NCBI GenBank assembly: GCA_020072815.1
Contig: JAIQGE010000008.1
Coordinates: 1-64,000 of the forward strand
Direction: 5' to 3'
Origin: Terriglobia bacterium
GTDB taxonomy: Bacteria; Acidobacteriota; Terriglobia; Terriglobales; Acidobacteriaceae
Length of the DNA stretch: 64,000 nt
The position numbers and the translations under genes were made by a program. Positions 9,074 to 16,905 of the stretch are shown here, one piece after another. Position 1 is the first letter of the stretch; each line of letters opens with the position of its first letter. The notes below the pieces were generated by a model, which saw only the letters and a program-made list of their open reading frames with translations, did no database searches and was not told where the DNA came from.

Positions 9074-9883
9074 ATGGCTTCAGAAGGCAACGCAACTGTC
9101 GGCCCTGATTCGACCGCCGAATTCAATCGCGTATTCGGCGCATCGGTGATCGGACCACTGCACGTGCAGATGGACCTGCCTTGCCAGGATGCGTGTGCGT
9201 ATCGGGTTTTGCCCTCGGGAGCCATTCTGGTAGCGGTCGCTGATGGACTTGGCAGCGCCTCCCTGAGTGAAACCGGAGCCGCGCTGGCGGTGACCGCAGC
9301 CATCCGCGAATTGGAAACCATGTTGGAGCAAGGACCCGAGGCTGATCGCGAAGCAATGGTGCGAGGCGCCGCCCGCGCCGCACGTAACCTTTTGGAGGAA
9401 CACCAAAAAGCGTCCGGGTGCCAATTGAAAGACCTCGCTTGCACCCTGATCCTGGCATTACTCCAGGACCATCGCTTGACTGTGGGACACATCGGTGACG
9501 GCGCAGTGGTGGCGGAGTTGGAAGAGGGATTCAAAACGGTTTCTGAGCCCGGGGAATCTGAATTCGCGAACGAGGTGGTTCCGCTCACCAGCGCCACTTG
9601 GGAACGGGAATTGCGGACTGCGGCGGCTGACGGGGGAGTACAGGGCATTGCGGTCTTCACTGACGGGTGCCAGCGGGCTGCGTTCAAAAAGTCTGAAACG
9701 GGGCTGATCCCGTTCGAAGGCTTTTTCCGGCCAGTCTTCAGCTTTGCCCGCGATGTAGCCGATGCCGAAACCGCGAGGGAGGAAATCAAGGCATTGTTGG
9801 CCAGCGAAAAAATATGCAGTAACTCTGACGATGACAAAACGCTCGTCATCGCCGTAGTCCACAATCACGCGCGTCATGCCTGA
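9074..9883 (+). CDS. PP2C family protein phosphatase (TerY-P triad)
   Basis: 269 residues from ATG 9074 (GTG 9065 also possible), 17 bases after the VWA gene. PP2C metal-binding motifs are visible: VADGLGSASLSE near the N terminus, VGHIGDGAVV in the middle and VFTDGCQRAAF toward the end. The final NSDDDKTLVIAV supplies the C-terminal aspartate region. It is expected to be a Mg/Mn-dependent Ser/Thr phosphatase that reverses phosphorylation by the adjacent kinase. The 3' end overlaps the kinase start by eight bases, which argues for translational coupling. Confidence 0.92.
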   Translation: MASEGNATVGPDSTAEFNRVFGASVIGPLHVQMDLPCQDACAYRVLPSGAILVAVADGLGSASLSETGAALAVTAAIRELETMLEQGPEADREAMVRGAARAARNLLEEHQKASGCQLKDLACTLILALLQDHRLTVGHIGDGAVVAELEEGFKTVSEPGESEFANEVVPLTSATWERELRTAAADGGVQGIAVFTDGCQRAAFKKSETGLIPFEGFFRPVFSFARDVADAETAREEIKALLASEKICSNSDDDKTLVIAVVHNHARHA

Positions 9884-12656
9884 AAAACTCTACAACACTC
9901 AGGGCCAGCCCATCTCGCTGTCGCTTGAAATCGGAAGCGGCGGTGAAGGTGTCATTTTTGCCAATCCGGGAAATGACCGCGATTGCGTTAAGTTCTATCC
10001 CAGGGCGGTTTCGGACGACACGCACAGGAAGCTCGGGATCATGGTGGAGCACCCTCCCATCGACCCCGCTCCCCAGACTTCCAGCCACCGGTCTATTGCA
10101 TGGCCGAGCGCGTTGCTGTATCGCGATTCCGCGCGCCAGAACCTGGGTGGATTTTTGATGCCCAGGATCGACATGAAAAGATTTCACAAGGCCCTGGTGT
10201 ACGTAGACTGGCAAGAGCGCTCCAAGAGATTTGGCGGGGTGTTCACCTGGAAGCACCTGTTCACGGCTGCCAGCAACACTGCCAGCGCGATCGCGGCCAT
10301 CAATGACCTGGGTTATTGCGTGGGGGACATCAATGAAAGTAATCTCCTAATCGCTCTGGAAGCTCTGGTTACGGTGATTGACTGCGATTCATTTCAGGTG
10401 CCGGACCCGAAGTCAGCCAAGGTGTACAGGTGCGGCGTCGGCAAAGGCGAATACTCGGCGCCTGAGCTGCTCGGCAGGGACTACAAAGACGTGGACCGCA
10501 CGATTGCCTCGGATTCCTTCGCTCTTGGCGTATTGCTTTTCCAACTCCTGATGGAAGGCACGCATCCATACCAGGCCAAGGGCAAGCTGGTGGAAGGGGC
10601 GGACAATACTGAGGCCAAAATCAAGCGCGGGCATTTTGCCTACGCGATGCGCACCCGGGACATTGCTCCGCCAGACCACGCGCCGCCCTACGAATTACTG
10701 CACCCGGAAATTCGCAGTCTCTTCGAACAGTGCTTTGTCGCCGGCCATCGTGATCCCGCGGCCCGTCCCAACGCGCGCGACTGGCACCAGTTGTTCATCA
10801 AACTCAAGGGCCGCTTCGTTGTGTGCCCGAACAACCAGAATCATTGTTATTTGGATCACCTGCGGGCCTGCCCATGGTGTGCGCTAAAGAAGTCCACCGG
10901 CCATGATCATTTTCTGAGTCCGGTAGGCCACCAGATCGCGCTCGACACGCACTCCGGCCAGGCCGATAGCCTGGACAAGCGGATCGAGCACCTCACGCCG
11001 TTCATCCAGGTGGCTTTCGCCGATGGCATTCTGACCCCAGAGGAAGAGCTGTTCCTGCTGGCGCGGGGCGCGGAGCTGCAGATTCCGCCAAAAGAGATCA
11101 AGAAGGCCATCGAAGCCGAGCAACGGCGCCTGGGTGGCGCTAAAGCGGTGTCCGCAGGCACTCCCAAACTTGAGGTTTCAAGGGTGAACTTCACCTTTGA
11201 AAAAATTCGCCGGGGCAGTCCGGCGTCCGGAAGTTATTTCATCAGCAACGTCGGTGGGGGCAGCCTGCAAGGCAAGATCTTGCCCAGGCAGGCGTGGCTC
11301 AAGGCGTCGCAAAGCGTCATCGACCCAACGCGGCATCGCCAGGAACACACCTTCCACGCGGACACATCCAAGCTGCCGCTGGGCTCAAGCAATCTGGGTT
11401 GCATTGATATTGAGTCGAATGGCGGTCGCGCGCAAGTCCAGGTGTCGGTTTCGATTGAGATCGAAAAAGAAGCGCTCTCGCGCTTTCGCGCTGGTGTCTT
11501 TACCCTGGGTGCAATCCTGGGCGGACTATTCGGCTACGTTTTGTACTACTACCTGCTTGTCGATGTTCCTTCTCGCGTCGTGGTCTCGGCGATCGCGGGA
11601 CTTGTGGGTTTGGTCGGCGCCACCATCGCGGCGTCGCGGAGTGGCGGCTTTTTTGGCGGATGCGGGACCTTTGTGATCGGCAGTACGGTCATCGGTGTCC
11701 TGCAGGCGCGTGCCCCTTTGGTTTTCTCCATCATTGCATGGGGCCTTATCGTCAGCGCTTTGTTAGACCTCTTTGCTCGCCCATTGTTTGTTGGCCGGCA
11801 CGCCGGGAAGGTCGGCGCTGCCGTGGCCGCCTTGTTGACCAGCGTGGTGCTCGCTGCCGCGGTAATCTTTACTGGCATTTCCCTGAAAGATCGGGTGAAT
11901 ATCCCCCCGCAGACCATGCCGCCCGTTCAACTGGGAACAATTGCGACTTGCAGCAAGGCCACAGGCTGGAAACGATTTACGCCAAAGTCGGAATTCCGGC
12001 CGAACGACCCAATCTGTGTCTACGCGGAAGCGCTCAATGTGGCTCGCAACGGCAAGATAGATCTCAACTTTACGGTCAACCTCAAGAACAGCGCTGGCGG
12101 TGTTTTGACCTCCACCGGACGAAGGGTTTCCGCGCACAAAAATGATCCGTCAGCCTGGTCCTCATGGCCGGCCCTTAAGCTGCCGGCAAATTCTTCCGCC
12201 GGATCCTACCTGGCGGAAGTGCTTGTTCACAACAATCTTTCAAATCAAAACGGAGTCTCATCGGCTGCATTCACTGTCATCGCACCGGCGGCGACTTCTA
12301 CCCTGGCAGAGAGTCAGACTGGGGCGATGAGCCTGAGTAGTAGTTGGTCTGGAATCTGGTACCCGACCGTGAAGTCGTGCGCCCAGCCGCCCTATCCCCC
12401 GCAGCAGATCAGGCTGGACTTGCAGCAAAGCGGGAGCCAGGTGACTGGGACATTGTCGGGGCCAGGTATTACAACCGGCCGGCTTGCAGGGACTGTGGAT
12501 GGAACACACTTCGCTGTGATCATCGACTATGGCCATCGGCCACCTGATGGCTCATTGCAGGGCACCCTTACGGGAAACCAGATCCGCGGGACAATAGCCG
12601 AGGAACCTCGGTCGAACCAATGCACCTGGTCTGGCAATTTTGAAGTAAACAGATGA
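9876..12656 (+). CDS. TerY-P triad Ser/Thr kinase with Zn knuckle, TerB-like region, membrane segments and extracytoplasmic domain
   Basis: 926 residues. The N-terminal kinase (about 1-320) has a glycine loop IGSGGEGVIF, the lysine in DCVKFY, a catalytic loop GDINESNLLI and a DCDSFQV segment in place of DFG, the variant typical of TerY-P kinases. A cysteine knuckle follows (VVCPNNQNHCYLDHLRACPWC), then a helical stretch FIQVAFADGILTPEEELFLL that resembles TerB-type acidic helices. After that comes an Ig-like segment (TPKLEVSRVNFTFEKIRRG), about four hydrophobic helices (roughly 530-680), and a C-terminal part with beta-rich sequence ending QCTWSGNFEVNR that probably lies outside the membrane. 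It probably phosphorylates proteins in a stress or defence pathway. The large membrane and outer extension would let it sense the envelope (inference). Confidence 0.9.
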   Translation: MPEKLYNTQGQPISLSLEIGSGGEGVIFANPGNDRDCVKFYPRAVSDDTHRKLGIMVEHPPIDPAPQTSSHRSIAWPSALLYRDSARQNLGGFLMPRIDMKRFHKALVYVDWQERSKRFGGVFTWKHLFTAASNTASAIAAINDLGYCVGDINESNLLIALEALVTVIDCDSFQVPDPKSAKVYRCGVGKGEYSAPELLGRDYKDVDRTIASDSFALGVLLFQLLMEGTHPYQAKGKLVEGADNTEAKIKRGHFAYAMRTRDIAPPDHAPPYELLHPEIRSLFEQCFVAGHRDPAARPNARDWHQLFIKLKGRFVVCPNNQNHCYLDHLRACPWCALKKSTGHDHFLSPVGHQIALDTHSGQADSLDKRIEHLTPFIQVAFADGILTPEEELFLLARGAELQIPPKEIKKAIEAEQRRLGGAKAVSAGTPKLEVSRVNFTFEKIRRGSPASGSYFISNVGGGSLQGKILPRQAWLKASQSVIDPTRHRQEHTFHADTSKLPLGSSNLGCIDIESNGGRAQVQVSVSIEIEKEALSRFRAGVFTLGAILGGLFGYVLYYYLLVDVPSRVVVSAIAGLVGLVGATIAASRSGGFFGGCGTFVIGSTVIGVLQARAPLVFSIIAWGLIVSALLDLFARPLFVGRHAGKVGAAVAALLTSVVLAAAVIFTGISLKDRVNIPPQTMPPVQLGTIATCSKATGWKRFTPKSEFRPNDPICVYAEALNVARNGKIDLNFTVNLKNSAGGVLTSTGRRVSAHKNDPSAWSSWPALKLPANSSAGSYLAEVLVHNNLSNQNGVSSAAFTVIAPAATSTLAESQTGAMSLSSSWSGIWYPTVKSCAQPPYPPQQIRLDLQQSGSQVTGTLSGPGITTGRLAGTVDGTHFAVIIDYGHRPPDGSLQGTLTGNQIRGTIAEEPRSNQCTWSGNFEVNR

Positions 12657-12710
12657 ACCCGAGCCCAATACGACTAGACGGATCTACGATCCAAGACAAG
12701 AGGAGAGACG

Positions 12711-12872
12711 ATGTCCAGAAGAATTTGAGACGCTTGTGGAAAAGAGCACGATGTCAGTGGCGGCAAGACCTGTGAAAAAGGTCACTTCATCTGTAAGAGC
12801 TGCGTGTACAGCGGCGTGATCTTCATTTCTGAAAAGGCCCATTGCCCGGTCTGCAGGAAGCCTTTGCGCTAA
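12711..12872 (+). pseudogene. RING-like C3HC4 mini-gene with in-frame TGA at the first ligand
   Basis: ATG 12711 is preceded by AGGAGAGA at a good distance (12701-12708). The frame reads five codons (MSRRI), a TGA at 12726-12728, then 47 sense codons to TAA at 12870-12872. After the TGA the frame gives DACGKEHDV, then KTCEKGHFICKSC, then HCPVCRKPLR. If TGA stands for cysteine, the ligands follow C-x2-C-x11-C-x3-H-x2-C-x2-C-x13-C-x2-C, the C3HC4 RING/treble-clef spacing. It sits 54 bases after the TerY-P kinase in the same direction. Either one base change (TGT or TGC to TGA) inactivated a small zinc protein of the triad operon, or the codon is recoded. No convincing SECIS hairpin is visible. 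Only a weak five-pair stem lies just downstream. Confidence 0.7.
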
Positions 12873-12915
12873 CAGCCAACAGGGGAAACTTATCGCTGCC
12901 AAGCGGGAGGTCACA

Positions 12916-12990
12916 ATGCACATTGGATATGCCAAAGGGCGAAAGAGCTCCTACGAGGTAAGTTGGGATGAGTATATCCGCAGCAGATGA
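12916..12990 (+). CDS. Possible 24-residue peptide after the TerY-P operon
   Basis: ATG 12916 follows GGGAGGT (12905-12911) with about five bases spacing, an excellent ribosome binding site. The peptide starts MHIGYAKGRKSS and ends DEYIRSR. It is basic and soluble, with no family recognised. It lies 43 bases after the RING-like gene, on the same strand, and its 3' end overlaps the end of the convergent TIGR02391 gene. Support is the ribosome binding site and context only. Confidence 0.4.
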   Translation: MHIGYAKGRKSSYEVSWDEYIRSR

Positions 12991-13676
12991 CTGGACAGTA
13001 TAAACATTTCGATTGCTTCTTCCGCATCGATGGTCACTTTTCTGTGACTGTGCGGGTTCTTGTACGAACCAATCGCCCCGGCAAAAAGGTTGGACAACGC
13101 CTCTCTCTCAGCGGGAAGCTGCGAAGCGTCGGTAAGCGGCCCCGCACTTACATCAAACGCCTTGCGCATCAGGGCCACTCCTATGTCCGATGCGCTGAGT
13201 TTCGCTGCGGTCCGTACCGCCACTTCGACTTCTTTGAATGCCTGAAAGACTGCCGTGTCGTACTCCCCGCGAAGGAAGAGTGCGTACACCTTGTCGGCGA
13301 TCTGTGGGTGCAGTAGAGTGCGAGGCAACAAAGTGGCTTTGCGATAATTCGCGAATCCGGTGCGATCCCTCAATTGCTGGCCGCGCCTTGTAACAAAAAC
13401 GGTATCTATGTCCGTGTCGGGAGAAGGTGCAATCAACACTTCCCGCGTAAGCCAATTCCACTCCTCCATCAACGCAAATCGGACTTGTTCGTGGAACTTC
13501 GGATCGTAACCTTTAAGTACGTCACGAGTCCGGCCCGTTAGGCCGAGCCGCTGAACCCGGCCAAGCTGAATTATGCCGGACGAATTCATGTATTCAAGCA
13601 ACACTCCAGCAAGCTCCTCAGTTTCCAGAGCCAATAGGTCTTGGGGATTCGGGATCATTTCCGCAAAAGACTTCAT
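12951..13676 (-). CDS. TIGR02391 (Ymh) family protein
   Basis: 241 residues. The C-terminal half carries the family pattern: a helix LSASDIGVALMRKAF, then EREALSNLFAGAIGSYKNPHSH and a final AIEMFILSSHLLRIY. The motif around KNPHSHR is the most conserved part of the family. The N-terminal half is an unrelated helical domain. Family members occur in plasmids, phages and defence loci, and their biochemistry is unknown. The start overlaps the stop of the upstream exonuclease gene by four bases (ATGA), so they form one operon. The gene converges on the TerY-P operon. Confidence 0.8.
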   Translation of the reverse strand: MKSFAEMIPNPQDLLALETEELAGVLLEYMNSSGIIQLGRVQRLGLTGRTRDVLKGYDPKFHEQVRFALMEEWNWLTREVLIAPSPDTDIDTVFVTRRGQQLRDRTGFANYRKATLLPRTLLHPQIADKVYALFLRGEYDTAVFQAFKEVEVAVRTAAKLSASDIGVALMRKAFDVSAGPLTDASQLPAEREALSNLFAGAIGSYKNPHSHRKVTIDAEEAIEMFILSSHLLRIYSSQLTS

Positions 13677-14533
13677 GTTGTTCCGCTCACGTTCTGGCCG
13701 ACAATACTCTTGAAGTCACTTTCTCCCACAATCCTGATACGCTGGCCCTTGTTGATAAGCTCTTCGGCTTTGCGGTGCTTGGAACTCTTTTCGTGCCCGG
13801 CCAGTTTGCGAATATCCTGATCGCCGACTACTAGTAAAGTCGTGTGCTTGGTCACGCCGTCATCGACTTGGCACCCAGCATTCGCGGCAGCGACAGCCGC
13901 ATCATGACGAAGCATGGACAAAGACCCCGTGAAAACCAATACCTCTCCGAACAGTGGACCCTCGCGATTAGCCTCAGGAAGATCCTCGTGCCCGTGAATG
14001 GGCTGGCAAACCCGCACCAGCCACTGTTCAATGCTTAGACCCGTCTGCGCTACGGCACGCAACAGTATTTCCCCTGCGCACCGGGCATCCTCTAACGCAT
14101 CGTGGGCCTTGTACTTGATGCCGAAGGTCGCAGCGACATTTGAGAGTCCGTAGCCTGATCTTGAAAACTGTGGCCATGTACGCCTGACCACGCGAGCTGT
14201 ATCAATCCAACGGCAATCACACGTTAAGAGACTCCATCTTCCGCAGGCTTGAGTCAGGGCCGCACGGTCGAACGGCGTGTGACTGGCGACAATATTGCCG
14301 GTCAGAAACGGGGCAATAGCTGAGTACACTTCAGGCCAGGTCGGCTCACCATGGACTTTATCCTCGTCGATGCCGTGGATGGACACATTGAGTGAGTCAA
14401 AGTAGTCCTGGGGGTTCACCAGCCATTGCCGGGGATTCTCAAGGACTCCGTCGCGAAAAGGCGCGATCCCTATTTGGCAAATGCTCGCGAGATTTGGATT
14501 TGCGGTCTCAACGTCTATAACGACGAAGTCCAT
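13673..14533 (-). CDS. DnaQ-like 3'-5' exonuclease fused to a BRCT domain
   Basis: 286 residues. The N-terminal exonuclease is of the DEDDh type: FVVIDVETANP (first D and E), SHTPFDRAAL (second D region) and HDALEDARCAGEIL (H and final D). Residues from about 195 on form a BRCT domain: LFGEVLVFTGSLSMLRHDAA, then TTLLVVGDQD and the KHRKAEEL region, as in NAD-dependent DNA ligases. Exonuclease-BRCT fusions are known stand-alone DNA-processing proteins. It heads a two-gene operon with the TIGR02391 protein, in an island context that suggests DNA defence or repair. Confidence 0.9.
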   Translation of the reverse strand: MDFVVIDVETANPNLASICQIGIAPFRDGVLENPRQWLVNPQDYFDSLNVSIHGIDEDKVHGEPTWPEVYSAIAPFLTGNIVASHTPFDRAALTQACGRWSLLTCDCRWIDTARVVRRTWPQFSRSGYGLSNVAATFGIKYKAHDALEDARCAGEILLRAVAQTGLSIEQWLVRVCQPIHGHEDLPEANREGPLFGEVLVFTGSLSMLRHDAAVAAANAGCQVDDGVTKHTTLLVVGDQDIRKLAGHEKSSKHRKAEELINKGQRIRIVGESDFKSIVGQNVSGTT

Positions 14534-14572
14534 GGGCTATCAATACCTGTATCGAAGAGCTTTTAGGGAATG

Positions 14573-14794
14573 CTACTTGAGTTTCCCGTCAACATAATCT
14601 TGTCGCAACTGTGTCAGTGACGGATGAGACGGTGCCGTGTTCAATAAGTCAGACAGCTTTTCTGAATCGGGATGACCGGTTGCAAAACCTCGCCCGTAGG
14701 TCTGGCGCAGGGTTCCTACTAATGTGTTTCCGTGTTTGCGGCTGATCTCTCCGTCCTTATCACGGTGACGATTATCCAGTCCTGGTTCTTTCAT
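14573..14794 (-). CDS. Small conserved hydrophilic protein, unknown function
   Basis: 73 residues starting MKEPGLDNRHRDKDGEISRK. The start at 14794 is set by GGAGGA upstream on the minus strand; a longer frame to 14944 reaches into the neighbouring gene and is not credible. The sequence ends TQLRQDYVDGKLK. It is soluble and charged with no visible motif. The opening sequence is one I recall from many unrelated bacteria as a hypothetical protein. It lies 26 bases after the YdjM-like gene and is probably co-transcribed. Confidence 0.65.
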   Translation of the reverse strand: MKEPGLDNRHRDKDGEISRKHGNTLVGTLRQTYGRGFATGHPDSEKLSDLLNTAPSHPSLTQLRQDYVDGKLK

Positions 14795-14820
14795 GACTTC
14801 CTCCTCTCTGTTGTGTTTGT

Positions 14821-15315
14821 TTACCGCAACGTGCCAAGAAACAGCGGGATACTCCGCGACCCAACGACGGCATCTAGGGCGACATGCGACACATACCCTG
14901 CTGCTAGGCCGTTTAGGAAGCCTGCCAAGAGTCTCCAAAACCACTCAACGATCTGGGCGACGAGTTCCTCAAAGGGACTTCTGGGCAACGCAACACGCTC
15001 ACCCGTCTGCGTGTTTTCCAACTGCGGTGCTTTTTGAGCATTAGCCTTCGCTCGGCAGATTGTTGACCACTGTTCTAATTTCGCGCTCAGCCCGGCAGCA
15101 ACTCCGGCAGCGACCGCACTGTGAAACGGTCCTCGATGCCAAGAACTTACCGCTGGCTCAAACTTGTCGGGGAGCATTGAAGTTGTGTAACCGCCTATCG
15201 AGCCGCCAATGACTTCAAGCCAATACGCTGCACCCGTCTGGTCCTTAGCTTGAAAGCCTGCATATACCGCACCAGCTCCTGCACCAACGCATTTGTGAAC
15301 AATTCTTCCAGGCAT
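14821..15315 (-). CDS. YdjM/DUF457-type membrane protein, putative metal-dependent hydrolase
   Basis: 164 residues, shorter than typical DUF457 proteins. Conserved histidine segments are visible: SSWHRGPFHSAVAAGVAAGL near the middle and GYVSHVALDAVVGS near the end. Hydrophobic stretches around YWLEVIGGSIGGYT and WFWRLLAGFLNGLAAGY would span the membrane. The E. coli relative YdjM is an SOS-regulated inner-membrane protein, and the catalytic activity of the family has not been shown. It belongs to a minus-strand run of small accessory genes. Confidence 0.7.
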   Translation of the reverse strand: MPGRIVHKCVGAGAGAVYAGFQAKDQTGAAYWLEVIGGSIGGYTTSMLPDKFEPAVSSWHRGPFHSAVAAGVAAGLSAKLEQWSTICRAKANAQKAPQLENTQTGERVALPRSPFEELVAQIVEWFWRLLAGFLNGLAAGYVSHVALDAVVGSRSIPLFLGTLR

Positions 15316-15364
15316 TTAGTAACTCCAATCCCTCTTCTTTCACTTTCTTAAACTCCACACCATA

Positions 15365-15652
15365 CTAAACGACTTTGCAACTCGTGCACTCCGGCAATGA
15401 AAGCAGGTTATTTGGAGCATATCCATCAGAGTCTGTCTTAAGGTATTTTCGGCCATTGTGGGATGCAACTACGATTTCAGCCGAGCGGTTGTTGACCATC
15501 GTAAAAAACGAGTCCGTGCCTGATTCAATTCTTCGAATCGCGGAATCTTCAGACATTTTTCAACTCGATTGTTGGCCAATGTACTCAATGCGTTCGTGCG
15601 GGTCGTGGTGCGATCCGCGTTTGTTGATGCAAGTTACCTGATAGCGTCCCAT
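15365..15652 (-). pseudogene. DUF3892 family gene with in-frame TGA at a tryptophan position
   Basis: The frame starts at ATG 15652 with AGGAGA upstream and reads MGRYQVTCINKRG...RIEYIGQQSS. It meets a TGA at 15560-15562 (codon 31) and continues in the same frame as KMSEDSAIRRIESG...NNLLSLPECTSCKVV to the stop at 15365. Both halves are normal DUF3892. In family members I know, the residue before K/R-M/L-S/T is tryptophan, so a TGG to TGA change is the simplest explanation. Function unknown; members are small proteins of mobile or accessory loci. The second half could be translated from the ATG at 15556 but has no good binding site. Confidence 0.75.
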
Positions 15653-15706
15653 TTCCCTTCTCCTTTTTCCCTAAATCTAACTTTGCCTCTCAGCCGGAAT
15701 AAGCGC

Positions 15707-16045
15707 TTATGCGGTGACCCTGTCACCAAGGGCCACGGCGGCGGTTGCGCGAGCATCATCAAAGCTGCCATCGAAGTGAACCAAGAGCATCTCAATGAAT
15801 CGACCATGAAAGACGCCGTAAATCTCTTTGGTGATGGTTACCCCTTGAGGGTTGATGATATTGAAAACGAGTGCGCCAGATTGGATGGTTGGGCGCAACC
15901 AAGCCTTTTTTGCCCACTGCGGCGGAGTGTGGGTGAAATCTCCATCGGCATCGTATGACCAGGTATCAACGTGCCTTTCGTTGATCGCTTTCTTGATCGC
16001 TGCAAGCAGGGCGTTCGGTTGAGAGGTTATGACGCGAATTGCCAT
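15707..16045 (-). CDS. Conserved hypothetical protein
   Basis: 112 residues from ATG 16045, with a CAGGAGAG-type site just upstream on the minus strand. The sequence MAIRVITSQPNALLAAIKKA...VDTWSYDADGDFTHTPPQW...RFIEMLLVHFDGSF looks like a complete soluble alpha/beta domain. No family name can be assigned. It is 54 bases upstream of the DUF3892 gene on the same strand and belongs to the run of small accessory genes. Confidence 0.65.
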   Translation of the reverse strand: MAIRVITSQPNALLAAIKKAINERHVDTWSYDADGDFTHTPPQWAKKAWLRPTIQSGALVFNIINPQGVTITKEIYGVFHGRFIEMLLVHFDGSFDDARATAAVALGDRVTA

Positions 16046-16298
16046 AGAACGGATTCTCTCCTGGAAAATTTGAAATTGCTTCGGCGAACCCTGTGGGGTC
16101 CGTGTATTTAGCTAATGCCGAGTTTTGAGAGCTTTCGGAGAACACATGAGCAATATCTTAGGTTTGGGTCTAAGTTGTTTAAATGGAATAGATTAGCCTG
16201 CCTGGGCAGGTCGGGATAAGCATGAGCGACTCAAAATAAGTTCGTGCGTTTTCTCGAATAACCCTGTAAGTTCGGCATTCATAGATAGCGAACGACCT
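16046..16298. other. Divergent intergenic region before the sigma-like operon
   Basis: About 250 bases between a minus-strand and a plus-strand gene. It must hold promoters in both directions. A small hairpin CTTAG...CTAAG lies near 16158-16175. No strong -35/-10 pair was recognised. Confidence 0.3.
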
Positions 16299-16898
16299 GT
16301 GGCAAGAGAGAAGAAAGATAGTAAGCCGGAGTATGGCACCCGCGATGACGTTGAGCGGGCGGTTGAGTCTCTTTCTTCGGAGGATGAGTTGCGCTTAGCC
16401 AGGTTCGCTCGCTACAAAATCCGGGGCTTGGGCCGCAAGGCCAAGGGCAGAGACCATGAGGATCTGCGCAGCGAAGCAATCAAAGCTACGTGGATTGGCG
16501 CTGGAGGCGGCGATGAAGGAAGGCGCTGGAAGAAATCGACCGTGCCCTTCGTGCAGCAACTCCTCGGCGCAATGCGCAGTATTGCTTCGCACTGGAAGGC
16601 GGCCCACGATGAAGATGAAACTTACCTTGATTCTGAAGTGGCCGTTGAGACCGGGGACGGAGACATTCTGAGTCCGGTTGACAACGCGCCCTCCGGTGCG
16701 CCCAGCCAGGAGAGGGATCTACTTGCCAAGGAAGCCTTGAATTCTGTCTACCAGATGTTCCACGACGATGACGATGCCGCCCTGGTTATCGAAGGCATTA
16801 AGGAAGGTTGGAGCGGACCTGAAATCACCGAGCAGCTAGGGTTGTCACGAAAGCAGTATGAGGCAGCCATCAAACGAATACGGTATCGCGTGAGGTAA
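16299..16898 (+). CDS. Sigma-70-like regulatory protein
   Basis: 199 residues from GTG 16299. The N-terminal half (VESLSSEDELRLARFARYKIRGLGRKA) resembles sigma region 2 of phage or plasmid-type sigma-like proteins that begin with a count of rows or steps. The C-terminal end GPEITEQLGLSRKQYEAAIKRIRYRVR is a region-4-like helix-turn-helix. The middle (about 100-140) is acidic. It likely binds DNA or RNA polymerase. It is followed within seven bases by an unknown gene and then an ImmA/IrrE peptidase, so it is the likely transcriptional output of a proteolysis-controlled switch (inference). Confidence 0.7.
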   Translation: MAREKKDSKPEYGTRDDVERAVESLSSEDELRLARFARYKIRGLGRKAKGRDHEDLRSEAIKATWIGAGGGDEGRRWKKSTVPFVQQLLGAMRSIASHWKAAHDEDETYLDSEVAVETGDGDILSPVDNAPSGAPSQERDLLAKEALNSVYQMFHDDDDAALVIEGIKEGWSGPEITEQLGLSRKQYEAAIKRIRYRVR

Positions 16899-16905
16899 CA
16901 AGAAA

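Noticed and set aside
12726-12800. SECIS element for selenocysteine at the RING-like TGA
   Set aside because: Only a five-pair stem (TTGTG/CACGA) close to the TGA and a second GACCT/AGGTC stem further on; neither matches the spacing of a bacterial SECIS well enough to report as a feature.
14795-14944. N-terminal extension of the small protein at 14573-14794
   Set aside because: Reads backwards through the neighbouring YdjM-like gene; the GGAGGA site at the inner ATG is decisive.
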